From NCBI GenBank assembly GCA_934274515.1, contig CAKQTC010000006.1:62001-126000 (forward strand): DNA of 64,000 nt. Reading direction: 5' to 3'. Source of the stretch: an uncultured Clostridia bacterium (GTDB taxonomy: Bacteria > Bacillota > Clostridia > Christensenellales > DTU072). Of the stretch, positions 18,023 through 29,500 are shown piece after piece. The stretch's first letter is position 1. Each line of letters opens with the position of its first letter. The translations under genes were made by a program, and so were the position numbers. The notes under the pieces were generated by a model. It made no database searches. It was not told the origin of the DNA and saw only the letters and a program-made list of their open reading frames with translations.

Positions 18023-18096
18023 TGGAGTATGGTGTAATGGCAGCACAGAGGCCTCTGACTCCTCTGGCGTAAGTTCGATTCTTACTACTCCTGCCA
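18023..18096 (+). tRNA. tRNA-Gln, anticodon CTG
   Basis: The cloverleaf folds with CCA encoded. Acceptor T-G-G-A-G-T-A (18023-18029) pairs with T-A-C-T-C-C-T (18086-18092), with discriminator G and CCA at 18094-18096. The D stem is GTGT/GCAC with loop AATGGCA. The anticodon loop is C-T-C-T-G-A-C (18053-18059), so the anticodon is CTG and reads CAG. The variable loop has four bases. The T arm is GTAAG/CTTAC with loop TTCGATT. Two pairs are imperfect: U1 faces U72, where bacterial tRNA-Gln normally has the weak U1-A72 pair, and C31 faces U39 at the base of the anticodon stem. The gene has its own promoter and terminator. Confidence 0.9.
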
Positions 18097-18100
18097 AAAA

Positions 18101-18130
18101 AAATCTCAAGAACATTTCTTGAGATTTTTT
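18101..18130 (+). terminator. Intrinsic terminator of tRNA-Gln
   Basis: AAATCTCAAGAA pairs with TTCTTGAGATTT around a three-base loop, followed by a T run. Confidence 0.88.
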
Positions 18131-18154
18131 ATTTGTGCTTTCGTAACTCTTGAC

Positions 18155-18183
18155 TAAAACAAAACGCCCGTTCGGGCGTTTTG
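18155..18183 (-). terminator. Intrinsic terminator of groES-groEL
   Basis: Read on the minus strand, AAAACGCCCG pairs with CGGGCGTTTT and runs into TTTT. It lies directly after the groEL stop codon. Confidence 0.88.
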
Positions 18184-18185
18184 CT

Positions 18186-19811
18186 TTAATACATATCTCC
18201 CATTCCGCCTGCGGGCATCGCCGGGGCAGGGGGTTCCGGTATGTCAGCGACAAGCGCTTCCGTCGTAAGAAGAGTCGCAGCCACGCTCGCTGCGTTTTCG
18301 AGAGCAGAACGCGTCACTTTCGTCGGGTCGAGTATTCCCGATTTCAGCATATCGCAATATTCGTCTTTTGCCGCGTCGTAACCGTAACTCGGGTTGTTTG
18401 CTTTTACTATGGTATTGACAACCACTCCGCCGTCTACTCCCGCGTTTGCCGCGATTTGACGAACGGGCGATTCAAGCGCTTTGATTATGATTTTCGCACC
18501 CGTCAGTTCGTCGCCGTCAAGCGTTTCCGCATATTTTTTAACGGCGGTTTGAATACTCAAAAGAGCGATGCCGCCGCCGGGGACGACGCCTTCTTCAACA
18601 GCCGCTCTTGTGGCAGAAAGGGCGTCCTCAATGCGGAGTTTGGTATCCTTCATTTCAACTTCGGTAGCCGCGCCTACGTCGATTACAGCAACGCCGCCGG
18701 ACAGTTTGGCAAGGCGTTCTTGCAGTTTTTCTTTATCGTAAGACGAAGTGCTTACGCTGAGTTCGGATTTAATTTGGTTTACGCGTGCCGCGATTTCGTT
18801 TTTATCTCCCATACCGTCGATAATCGTCGTATTGTCTTTGGATACTTTTACGAGTTTTGCTCTGCCGAGAGAAGATAGGTCGGCGTCTTTAAGTTCCATA
18901 CCCATTTCTTCGCTAATAACCGTGCCGCCTGTAAGCGCGGCGATGTCCGCAAGCATTGCTTTCCGTCTGTCGCCGAAAGCGGGGGCTTTAACCGCGACGA
19001 CGTTGATGACGCCTTTGATTTTGTTTACGACAAGAGCAGCGAGAGCCTCGGTTTCGTAGTCTTCCGCAATGATGAGAAGTTTAAGTCCGTTTTTCATTAC
19101 CTGTTCGAGAACGGGGATTATTTCTTGAATGGACGCGATTTTCTTGTCCGTGATGAGAATAACGGGGTTTTCCATTTCCGCTTCCATTTTATCCGCGTTG
19201 GTAATCATATAAGGACTTGCGTATCCGCGGTCGAACTGCATACCTTCGACAACGTTAAGGCTCGTAAGAGCGGTTTTGCTTTCCGCCACGGTAATAACGC
19301 CGTCTTTTCCGACTTTTTCCATAGCGTCGCTTATCAACGCGCCGATTTTTTCGTCGCCTGCGGAAATGCTGGCAACGCTCGCGATTTCGCTCTTTTCGCT
19401 TACTTCTTTGCTTATCTTTTTAAGTTCGGCAACGGCAGTTTCGGCGGTTTTCAAAATTCCGCGACGAATGTCCATCGGGTTTGCTCCCGCGGCAACGTTT
19501 TTAAGCCCTTCTTTTATGATGGCTTGGGCGAGAACGGAAGCAGTAGTGGTGCCGTCTCCCGCAACGTCGTTGGTTTTGACGCTTACTTCTTTGATGAGTT
19601 GCGCACCCATGTTTTCAAACGGGTCTTTAAGTTCGATTTCTTTCGCTATCGTCACGCCGTCGTTGGTGATAAGGGGACTACCGTACTTTTTTTCGAGTAC
19701 GACGTTTCTACCCTTAGGTCCGAGCGTGAGTTTAACGGTATCGGCAAGCGTGTTTACGCCTGTTTCCAACGATTTACGCGCCTCTTCGGCGTATTTGAAT
19801 TGTTTTGCCAT
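18186..19811 (-). CDS. groEL: Chaperonin GroEL
   Basis: Hsp60 chaperonin that folds proteins inside a double-ring cavity capped by GroES, in the cytoplasm. The 541 residues show L-G-P-K-G-R-N-V near residue 31, the ATP-site D-G-T-T-T-A-S-V near 87, G-A-N-P-M-D-I-R-R-G, the apical domain and E-E-G-V-V-P-G-G-G near 400. The C-terminus is a methionine/glycine tail (GGMGDMY), shorter than the GGM repeats of E. coli. The start is ATG with GGAGATG upstream. The gap to groES is 19 bases, so both are one operon under the CIRCE-like box. Confidence 0.98.
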   Translation of the reverse strand: MAKQFKYAEEARKSLETGVNTLADTVKLTLGPKGRNVVLEKKYGSPLITNDGVTIAKEIELKDPFENMGAQLIKEVSVKTNDVAGDGTTTASVLAQAIIKEGLKNVAAGANPMDIRRGILKTAETAVAELKKISKEVSEKSEIASVASISAGDEKIGALISDAMEKVGKDGVITVAESKTALTSLNVVEGMQFDRGYASPYMITNADKMEAEMENPVILITDKKIASIQEIIPVLEQVMKNGLKLLIIAEDYETEALAALVVNKIKGVINVVAVKAPAFGDRRKAMLADIAALTGGTVISEEMGMELKDADLSSLGRAKLVKVSKDNTTIIDGMGDKNEIAARVNQIKSELSVSTSSYDKEKLQERLAKLSGGVAVIDVGAATEVEMKDTKLRIEDALSATRAAVEEGVVPGGGIALLSIQTAVKKYAETLDGDELTGAKIIIKALESPVRQIAANAGVDGGVVVNTIVKANNPSYGYDAAKDEYCDMLKSGILDPTKVTRSALENAASVAATLLTTEALVADIPEPPAPAMPAGGMGDMY

Positions 19812-19830
19812 AATTATTCATCTCCTTTAA

Positions 19831-20115
19831 TTACAGTACTATCGCCAAAATGTCGCTTTGACGAATGATGGTAACGTTGCCTTCGGGAAGTTTGAAATCC
19901 GTTCCGGCATACTTGGAATACAGTATCTTGTCCCCGACCTTAACTTCCATCTTAATCTCTTTTCCGTCAACTAATCCGCCGGGTCCGACGGCAATAACCG
20001 TAGCCATGACCGGTTTCTCTTTCGCGTTTCCCGTGAGAATGATTCCGCCGGGCGACGTCTCTTTGAGTTCTTCTTGCTTGATGACAACTTTGTCGAATAA
20101 AGGTTTCAAAGTCAT
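19831..20115 (-). CDS. groES: Co-chaperonin GroES
   Basis: The 94-residue Hsp10 lid of the GroEL chamber. It opens with LKPLFDKVVIKQEE. The mobile loop lies at about 17-32 (E-T-S-P-G-G-I-I-L), and V-G-P-G and V-G-D-K-I-L-Y-S-K-Y-A-G-T follow. The length is typical. The start has a GGAGGC site about ten bases upstream. It is the first gene of the groES-groEL operon, with promoter and CIRCE-like operator upstream. Confidence 0.98.
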   Translation of the reverse strand: MTLKPLFDKVVIKQEELKETSPGGIILTGNAKEKPVMATVIAVGPGGLVDGKEIKMEVKVGDKILYSKYAGTDFKLPEGNVTIIRQSDILAIVL

Positions 20116-20158
20116 TTTATAAATGCCTCCTTTGACTTGTTTCTTTTCTTTTTTGTCG

Positions 20159-20185
20159 TTAGCAGTTAAACCTATCGACTGCTAA
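20159..20185. promoter_or_regulatory. CIRCE-like operator of groES (HrcA box variant)
   Basis: TTAGCAGTT, nine bases, then GACTGCTAA; the outer GTTAGCAG/CTGCTAAC pair is perfect. The classical HrcA box is TTAGCACTC-N9-GAGTGCTAA, so spacing and outer half agree, while position 7 is G in place of C with matching change in the other arm. It lies just downstream of the -10 box, where HrcA would block transcription. No hrcA gene is in the window. Confidence 0.8.
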
Positions 20186-20193
20186 CTGTGGTT

Positions 20194-20223
20194 ATTATAA
20201 CACTATGCTTTCCGATTTATCAA
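20194..20223 (-). promoter_or_regulatory. Promoter of groES-groEL
   Basis: On the minus strand TTGATA (20223-20218), an 18-base spacer and a perfect TATAAT (20199-20194), directly upstream of the CIRCE-like box. Confidence 0.8.
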
Positions 20224-20354
20224 GCGAATAACGCGTTTTTTTCATAAATAAAAAAATTTTTTGTCGAAAGCCATACCGTCGGTAATAGAGTACGCTTAAC
20301 GAAGAGCGGTTTCCTAAAAAAGCGAGATGTTTTCGGTACAATTTGCCGTGTCGT

Positions 20355-20369
20355 CCCACCCGCCCGCCC
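20355..20369 (+). repeat. C-rich dispersed repeat, copy 2 (minus-strand G-quadruplex motif)
   Basis: Four CCC runs separated by single bases (A, G, G), flanked by GTCG before and GACAAGTTA after. The same flanks occur around the copy at 61024-61044. It lies in the divergent gap between groES and the giant surface-protein gene; the rest of 20224-20400 shows nothing else I can name. Confidence 0.7.
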
Positions 20370-20408
20370 GACAAGTTACGGAGAAGGCTTTTTCAAGGCT
20401 TAAATGTG

Positions 20409-20418
20409 CGTGCGCACG
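20409..20418. promoter_or_regulatory. 10-bp palindrome just upstream of the giant-gene promoter
   Basis: CGTGCGCACG is a perfect palindrome ending two bases before the -35 hexamer. It could be an activator or repressor site; no regulator is known. Confidence 0.35.
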
Positions 20419-20420
20419 TA

Positions 20421-20449
20421 TTGACATTATAAAAAAAATGTTATATTAT
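20421..20449 (+). promoter_or_regulatory. Promoter of the giant surface-protein operon
   Basis: A perfect TTGACA (20421-20426), a 17-base spacer and TATTAT (20444-20449). The leader then forms a small hairpin, AAAGGGCG with CGCTTTTT, before the GGAGG site; this may be a weak attenuator. Confidence 0.78.
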
Positions 20450-20501
20450 TAATACATATAAAAGGGCGTATTATGCGCTTTTTTGGTCGGAGGTTTTGTT
20501 T

Positions 20502-23500
20502 ATGAACGGAAAAACGGCGTTGAAAGTCAAAATAGCGATTGCGATTACAATCGTACTTGCGCTGATTTGTGTTTCGGTTGCGGCGTTGTCTTGCTCGATG
20601 AATTTTGAAGAAGCGAAAGCCGAGACGATTTTCAATGCAAATCCGTCGGTCTCGTTAGCAGACGGTTCCGCAAAACTCGTAGAGATTAACAGAAATCAAA
20701 CGTATACGAATTCCGATAGCAATAGCGGGCTTTTCGGGAGTACGCTTAAACCCGACGTTGACAAAACCTATCATTCTTTTACTTCCGGCGATTTTTCGAC
20801 GACTAGCGCAAATGCGAACAATCCGTTTATCGACACGATTTCCATGACGATGAAAGGAGCGTCGTCAAAGACCGGCAGTATGCTACGTTATAACTGCTTC
20901 GAACCGTCAACTACCGTAAACGAATGTGCGATATACGTTTCCAAACCGTCTGACGACGCGCAGATGTCGTTTACCTTCGGACTTAGCGAAGAACTCAGAA
21001 TGGCGCTCAAAGACAAGATGCTTAAAGTCAGCGTCGTACCTTACGTGGTTACCGCAAGAAACGCCGTAATAGGGCAGTTGGCGGGCAAAGATTTGTCGAT
21101 GAACGAAGAAGCGCAGATACTTGCGTATTTTTACACGGGCGGCGATACCGAGCCCGACCCGGTAAGCGGACTTACGACCTCGATGCGACCGTTGTTCTCG
21201 TCAAGCACGGCGAAATCCCTTCCCGTAGAAGACGAAGTAGTGATGGGACACGGCGGACAGATAGCGAGCGGCTCCTACGGGGACAACGCGTTTATCCAAG
21301 TTACCCTTAAAGGGTTTGTGCAAAACGGCAGAGATTTCGTGCTTGCGATGCGCGAAGTCGGTATCAGAGTGTCCGTTACGTTCAGCACGGATTTAAGCGT
21401 TGCGACCGACGGCGGAGCACCGAGTAACAACCCTGCCGACCTTAACAGAGTGACGACTTGCGTGGTTTCCGGCGACGACAGGTACCCGACCGCGCCTGCC
21501 ACTTATGCGAAGCCCGGCGATTTGCTCGATATCAATCTTGTTCTGAAAACGAGCAAAGGCACGATGACAATCGACACGGCGAACTATTCTTCGAGTCAAC
21601 CGACTTTTGATTCGTGTAAGGACGGAACGATGTTCAGAAAACTTTTTCTCTACGAAACGGACGAGTTTCTCATAAGTTGGAACAAGCCGACGGAAGGGTC
21701 TATCGAAGGGGACGGAGAGCAAAACAAAGACAACAAATCGGGGCAGGCGATAAAATTCAAAGTAAAGACGGGTTCGCCGTCTACGGGAATGTTAAAACTC
21801 AGCCCGGTTATTTCATACAGGGATAAATCGACGAAAGAATTAAAACCCATTTACAGTTCCGAAACCGTTTCCATATCCGTTTTCGTAGATTCCAAAGCGC
21901 CGAACACGCCGGAACTTACGGAAAGCGGAAAGTTTTACCAAAAGTATCTTGACGAACGCAACGCCGCGTTCTATACGACGGTACAATCGAACGTAACCGC
22001 CGACGACCAAAAGGACAACCAAATCGTAAGATTGTTGCTAACCGGGTCGAGCAAGGACAATAAACCGATTTTTACCGACAGCGCGGTTACGAACAACGGC
22101 GGTAGCAATACGATAATTTATTATAAAACGAAATACGTAGGCACGGACGTGCCGCAAACTGTGGCGGAAAAGAACGCGGAAAATTTCACCGGTCCGATTT
22201 TCAAAGAAACGGGAGAAAACACCAAAATATACGCGATGCACGAAGACAGGCTCGTACAGGGCGGCAAATACTATAAAATGTCGCGCATCGACGGACTCGT
22301 CGAAGGGGATACGATAACGGGCGAAGCGTATGTAAGAAACAACATCGGACAGTACGAGCGCACGACGGATTTAACCGCGGTAAGCGGAAAAAGTTATTAC
22401 AGGTGCGTTCCTTACGATTATGAAACGAAAGGCGAGTATGCCGGGGTTTACGCAAGAGTAACGGGCGCGGATGACGATTGCTCGTACGGCGATATATACT
22501 TCAATATGGCGATAGGAGCGAACGGAACTTCGACGGAAATAACGAAATCGGGCGTATGGTCGATAGAGTTCGTCGCGTACGATTACTGCGGAAAAAGCAC
22601 GATGTGTACGCTCAAATACTTCGTTAAAGTCGATATTACCGACTACGAATTCACCATAAAATACGTTCTCGGCGGCGAGGCGGACGACGATAATATCGGA
22701 CAAACCGCGCTTGCTGCGGTAAAAGTTTTTTACGCGACGGTAGACGACGACGCGAAAACTTCATCGTTTATCGAGGCGGAATCGAACGAAACCGGCGAAG
22801 CGTTTACGATAAGACTTCGTAGAGCGAACCGTGTCTATTTAAGAGTTCGGTTTACCGACGCAAACACCTATAAATCGTATAAACTTACAAACTTTTCCGT
22901 CGGGAATACAAGTTATTCGACGACGGATTTCGCGTTTGACAATAACAGGCAAACGCATCTTGCGTACGAACAGTACCGAATTACGTCGGACGGAGTTACG
23001 AAACAGGCGGATTATACGTTTAGCGTGGACAAGTCGTACTGTTATAACGAGTTGTTACGACTAATGCGGTTCTCGTTCAAAACGATAGTGCAACTAAACG
23101 TCGCCGACATAAACCAAGAATATAACGGGATACCGAGAGAAATAAAAGTAAGCGTACCCGAACTGCAAAATATGGGACTTACCGCGAAAACGAGAACGAT
23201 TTATTACGTTGACGAAGGTATGACGCAACGCGTCGAAGAAGGCGAAAATCTATCGAACATACCGTCGAACGCAGGCACGTATTTTTACAGAACGCAAATC
23301 GTGGACAATATGAAATACTACGGCGAAAAGACGGGAACGTTGTCAATAACGCCGAAACAGCCGAAAATAGACGTTATGGAAATGCGTATCGCGTACGGTG
23401 CGAAGAGCGAAGACGGTAAAAAGACGGGGCTTGCGATTCTGGACTTCGACCCGGACGAAAGGGACGAAAAAGGCAGACAGACGCCCGGTACGGGAATAGT

Positions 23501-26500
23501 CGTATGCGTCAGGGACGTGGGAAAAGAATACTTTGTTTACAATATGTCGAACGACGGGATAGCGGGGTATTATATGATAGACCCGGACAGTATCGATAAA
23601 GAATCCGATACATATCTATCCCCGAAAGCGGGCAAAGTCGCGGTAAGAATTAAGTTTATCCCCGTTAAAGGAACGGTAAGCGGACATACGGCGATTTATG
23701 CGGACGAAGCGTTCGACGCGAACGGGAACTTCGTTCAGGACCCCAACTATTCCACGGTAACGCAAAGATACGAAATCACCGTAACGCACGACGACAGAAT
23801 AGAGTTTACGCTTGACCCAAATCAAGGAGAAGACAGTTCTATCGAAATGACGACGATGACTATGAACAACGGCGACAAGGAAACGATAAGTTACGTCAAC
23901 TACGTCTACGACGGTACGGGCAGATCGTTTAAGTATACCCTTACAAGCACGTACGAATTTGAAGAAACGGGAGAATTGTTAAACCTTATCGACTACGCAA
24001 AAATAAGGTACGCGCCGGCAAGTTCGCTTACGCTTAACGAAACGCAAATATCCGCGCTTAAATTCAGCGAAACTCGCCCGATAAACTCCGGAATATACGC
24101 CGTAAAGATTTTCCTTGACGAAAAAAACTGTAATTACAGTAAGAATATCTATACTTATATAAAAATCGATAAGATAAAACTCACGGTGGATATAGAAAAT
24201 ACCGTGTGCGATTATCAACGCGACAAAACTCCGAACATTACGCTTAAACTCGCGAAAGACGGAGTGACCGACTATACTTATTACGTCAACAAGTTCGTGT
24301 ACGAGTATTTCTTCTATTCGGCAGACAAAACCGCGACGGAACTTATGGACGAAAGCAATAAAGTTACCGGAGAAGACGGAAACGGCGGTTATTTGAGACC
24401 GTTTACCGGAAACCCCGTCCCGGCAGGGAAATATTACGTTCGCGTGACGATAGACGAAGAAAACTACGAAGGCGTCGGACACGGACAAAAATATTCCGTA
24501 AAGAAAGTAGACGACGCAAACGCGAGTATGAACACCGCTTGGCCGGAAATCGCGCCGAGCCAGTTTAACCCCGTGTATAACCTTTCATACGGGCAACCGC
24601 TCAAAGAAATCGGATTAAGCAAAATATCGACGACGTTTACATATCCGTATTTGAAATATAAATCCGCGTCGAACGTAAGCACGGTGGAAACTTTCGTTCC
24701 CGGAAAAGTATTCGCTGTTAGAGAAAAATACGACAAATGGCTCGAAACAAGACCGGATACCGAGGAAAACAGGATTGCGTACGCAAAAGAAATGTCGTTG
24801 TACGAACCCGAGTATAGCGAAAATCAATACGCGTATTACCTTTGCTTTTTCGCGTGCAGCACGGACGGAGAAACCGTAACCATCGACGAGAACTTCGACT
24901 TCTTGTATAAAGCGGTGTCGATAAGCGTCGGACAAGCGGAAATAGACTGGTCGCAAGTGCGGGTAGGCGACGTTACTTACGGCGATAAAGTAATAGAAAA
25001 CGAAGATATAACCGCAACGAAGAGTTTAGGTATATTGTATTCGTATAACGGCGTCGCTCCCGAAAACGGCACGCATTACGCGATTAACGGCAAATACGTA
25101 TATAGATACGTCGAGCCGTCGTTCTATACTTTCGGGCTTACGAGCAATAAACCGAACGTGAGCGCGGCGGGAATAGTCAATATAGAACTCGCTGCGAATT
25201 TTGAAGAACGCAACGGATATAAATCCGTGTACGTCGGCGGTTGCGAACTTAACGTGCAAAAAAAACAACTCGCCGTAACGTTCGACTACGACAGCGAACA
25301 AACCGAATTCTTCGTTGCGTATAACAACTGGTCGGACGACGACTTCTATGCGCGTATTACGCATACGGGTTTTGTGGACGATAAGACTTCGGACAAAACA
25401 AAAGGCGTGTTTACGTTTACAAAAGACGGGCAAACGGTAGAAGGCGCGCTCTCGGCAGGAAAATATATCGCCTTATACGCGGTTAACGACCTTAATTATT
25501 GCGGCGAAATCACGTTTAATCTTAGCGTTTCGGCAGCAAAACTGTCGGTGAACGAACTACCTGCGATTGCCGATGGAAACAAAAACATCGTGTATAACGC
25601 CGCGGTAGCGACTTCGGTGGGCTTCCTTAGCGGAAGTTTTGAAGCGGAAGGCGGCGAAATATTGAAATACGTTGACGGCAGAGTAACGCTCGGTTCGAAA
25701 ATAGGAATATACAAAGAAAATAAGTTAATACAAACGGAGATAGGAAACAATACCGTATTCCCGAATGCGGGGGTAAAAATCAGAGTGTATTTTGATTACG
25801 TCCCGTTCGACAGCGTAAACTACTCGAAATTCGAAGGAACGGACGAAAACGGCGGTTATCTCGAAACGACGATAGGCAAAGCCGATATTAGCGAAAAGAT
25901 GTCGCTCGGCACGAAACAAAGCGAGTATATCTATAAAGATATAATATGTACGGACGAAACGTTAAAGAACAAAGTCGCAAAATACTCCGTTGCCGCCGGC
26001 TACGACAAACTTGCGTGGAGTTTAAGCATAAGAAACTCTCTCGGACTGCAACCGCCTTACGGAGCAACGAGTTATCTCAATGCAGGGACGTATACCCTTT
26101 TTGCCTCGATAAACGACGACAATTATATGGGAGAAACTTCCTGTACGTTTACGGTAGAGAAGAAATCCGCGTTTATAGAAATAGTTAAAGCGAGCGACGC
26201 GAGCAAGTTCGTTAAACTCGAAACCAACGATTCGGGCGTAGTGGGACTTAAAAAACCGTTCAGGGGAAGTTCGCAAACCTTGGAATATATTATTTACGAA
26301 GGGAAAACGGTAAATTCGGACGGAACGACGAGTTACGACCGAATAGACGAGGCAGTGACGATAAAGTATAAACAAAGCGGCTCGTATCTCGGCTATTCGC
26401 CGAGCGCGATAGGCTATTACGATGCGGAAATGATGCTGTCCGAAAACAGCAACTATTGCCTTGCGATTTACGAAAGCGGAGAAAAACAAGCCAAAATCGA

Positions 26501-29500
26501 CGCGTTTTTGAAGATAGCGGTTGACCTTACGTCAATAGAAATAGTCAATATAGAACAAGTTTATTCCGTGCAGAAGACGGTTTTCGCGTATATGGGCGAC
26601 AACGAGGCTGTTTGTACGCTAAGTTACGAACAAAACGGGAAGCCCTGTCAGGGAATGCCGGTCGCGGCGGGAACTTACGAAATATACCTTAACTTCGCCG
26701 CTTACGAGAACAACGGCTACGAAGATAAAATCAATGCGCTCGAAATTACCGACGCAAACGGCGTTTCGCGCGGATATAAACTGTTTATAGACAAATATAA
26801 AACCACGATAGTCGCTCCTTCGAGCGTGGTTACGACGTATACCGGGACGGAGGGCGAAAGAATCACCGCAAACACGACTTCGCCGTACGGACTAGGACTT
26901 AAATATAAATACAGAAAAAACGAGAGTTCGGACGAATTCGTATACGCGCCGCTTGCCGCGCTAGGGAAACTAGACGCAGGAACGTACGAAGTAGTAATCG
27001 AAATATCCGATAACAACTATAAAGGCGAGCATACGCTTACGTATACGGTAAACAAAGCGAAACTGACGCAAAAATCCGCGCCTTCGTTTGCGCCGTACGA
27101 ATATAACTCGCCCGTTGCGCCCGTTTATATCGACGGAACGGGAGCGTATACCTACGACGGGAAAGAAAGAACGGGTACGTTCGCGATAGACGTCGGACTT
27201 ATCAATACGTTAGCGGTAGGCGAACACACGGTTTCGTACTCGTTTACGCCCGACAGCGGAAACTTCCTTGCCGCAAGCGGAACGGTAAAACTCGCCGTAG
27301 CAAAGAGAACGCTTGACGAAACGTTTATAAAACTTGAAAACGACGCACTCGAAAACGGCGATTTCGCAACGGAATATAACGGCGCGATGCAACCGCTCAA
27401 AGCGAAATTCGACGCGTCGAAAATTTACGGGTATCCGAAACAAAACGGCGATTTTGCAATCAATTTAAGATATTCGATTGACGGCGTGGCGCAAACGCCC
27501 CTGTCGATAGGCACGTACACGGTTACCGCGGAAGTAAGCGGAAAGAACTATACGGGGACGAGAGCGTGGCAGTATAAATACGTCATCACGCAGGGTACGC
27601 CGATAATAACGGTGAAACCCGTTGCTACGGGAACGTTCAAAATAGGCGACAGCATAGATACGTCGCGCCTTACCGGAGGGAAAGCCGCGATAAATTCCTT
27701 GGAAGCGAGCGAAGTGTACGGTAGGTTTGAAATAGACGGGACAAGCGTTATTCTCACGGAAGCCAACGCAAACAAAGTCAAAGTTACGTTTATCCCGACC
27801 GACGAGGGCAACTTCGGGCGAGTGACGTTTGAAATAGACGTGGAAGCAATCGGGAAAGACGCGTTCTCGACGGACGGAACCGTTTTGGAGTCGGGTGCGA
27901 CCGTGAACGGAACGAACTTCACGAATAAAATTCTGTATCCGCAGTTTATCGCGGTAAACGGAGCGGTCGGTACTCCCGGTGCGTCGCAACACGACGGCAA
28001 CTGCGGAGCGAAAATAGTGATTATAGGACGGGAAAACGCGTCGTACGGAGTTAAACTCGGAGAGTACGGATTGCAATTCGTCGCAGCAAACCCCGATTGC
28101 GAAAAATGTAAAGCCGCCGCCGAGTTCTTGACCGAATACGGAATATTGTCTTTCGTTAAAGATAAGACGTACGTTCCGTCGGTCGGAGAACAACTCGAAG
28201 TTTCGTATAAATTGAGAACCGAGCAGGTGCTAGACGCCCGACAGTATAACAATATGCGCGGATTTATATCCGGCAAAGATCTTCTGCAAAGAAAATCGCT
28301 GACCGCAAGCGAATTTACGTTTACGATTTATCGTTTCGACAACGACGAAAACAGCGACTTCATTCTTTCGATTTATAACCGCTCGGGTGAATTCGTCGGG
28401 TCGGTCGAAAGAGAAAACGAAAAGTTTGCTTACGACGGAATTTTCTCTTCCGAAATAATAGAAAAAATACTTAATGTCGAGTTTAACGGCAATACCGCCG
28501 TCGCGTCGATGAATACGCAAAACTACACTCTCGTAAACGTGACCGCAACCGTGCTGGATTATATCAAAATTGCTCCGCTCGACGTCATCGCGGAAAACAC
28601 GACAAAGCCTTATGACGGCAAACCCATATCGATAGACGATATACAGGTTACCGTTAAAAATACCGCCGTACCCGTCCCGACAAGCGCGATTACACTCAGA
28701 ATTTTCGACGAAAACGGTGCGGTAAGCGCAGGAACGGAACGCGGAAAGTATACCGTCGCGATTATGATTAACGATAAGGCGAACAAGTATTACGGGACAC
28801 GGTATATCGAGTTTACGGTGACCAAAAGCGACGTAAGCGAACGACTCTACCTTGCGAAGGAAAGCGAAGAAATAAACGGCGAAACGGTGTATTACGACGT
28901 ATACAATTCCGGGTCGCACACGTTGATTGTTCCGTGGCTTAACGGCGACGCGGTGGCAAGCGGCGAGTATAAGGCGGAGATACGAAAAAAAGGCACGTCT
29001 ACGTATGGCGCGATTAACGAACTTTCGGCAGGCGAATACGAAGTAAAGATTACCGTTTTCGGACAGTCTTATAAAGGAGAAAGGACGTTTAATTACGTCG
29101 TGAAACCGCAACAAATAAGAATGATACTCGCTTCGACGTCTTACGTAGTGGATTACGGCAGCAGCGAATGGAGTTCGTTTGCCATATCTCCGTCGTTCAA
29201 AACGGAAAACGGCGAAGAGTTCTCGTTTGAAGACAGAGGCGGCTACACCGTGTACTACCGCGCGTCCGATTATCCGCAACAAACGAAAAAACCCGTAAAC
29301 GCAGGCGAGTACGTAATAAGCGTGGAAGCAAACAACAATAACTACTCGATTGCGAACAACACTGTTATCTATACGATAAAAAAGAGAGCGACCACGATAG
29401 AAGTTACTCCTACGACGATAGCGATAGACAAAGACAATAGCAATATTGTCTACGGGCAGAAGACGAGCGAAGTAAGGCTTGACGTCACGAGCGCCGTGGT

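Noticed and set aside
20496..20501. TTG at 20496 as the start of the giant protein
   Set aside because: The ATG at 20502 is better placed, eight bases after GGAGG.
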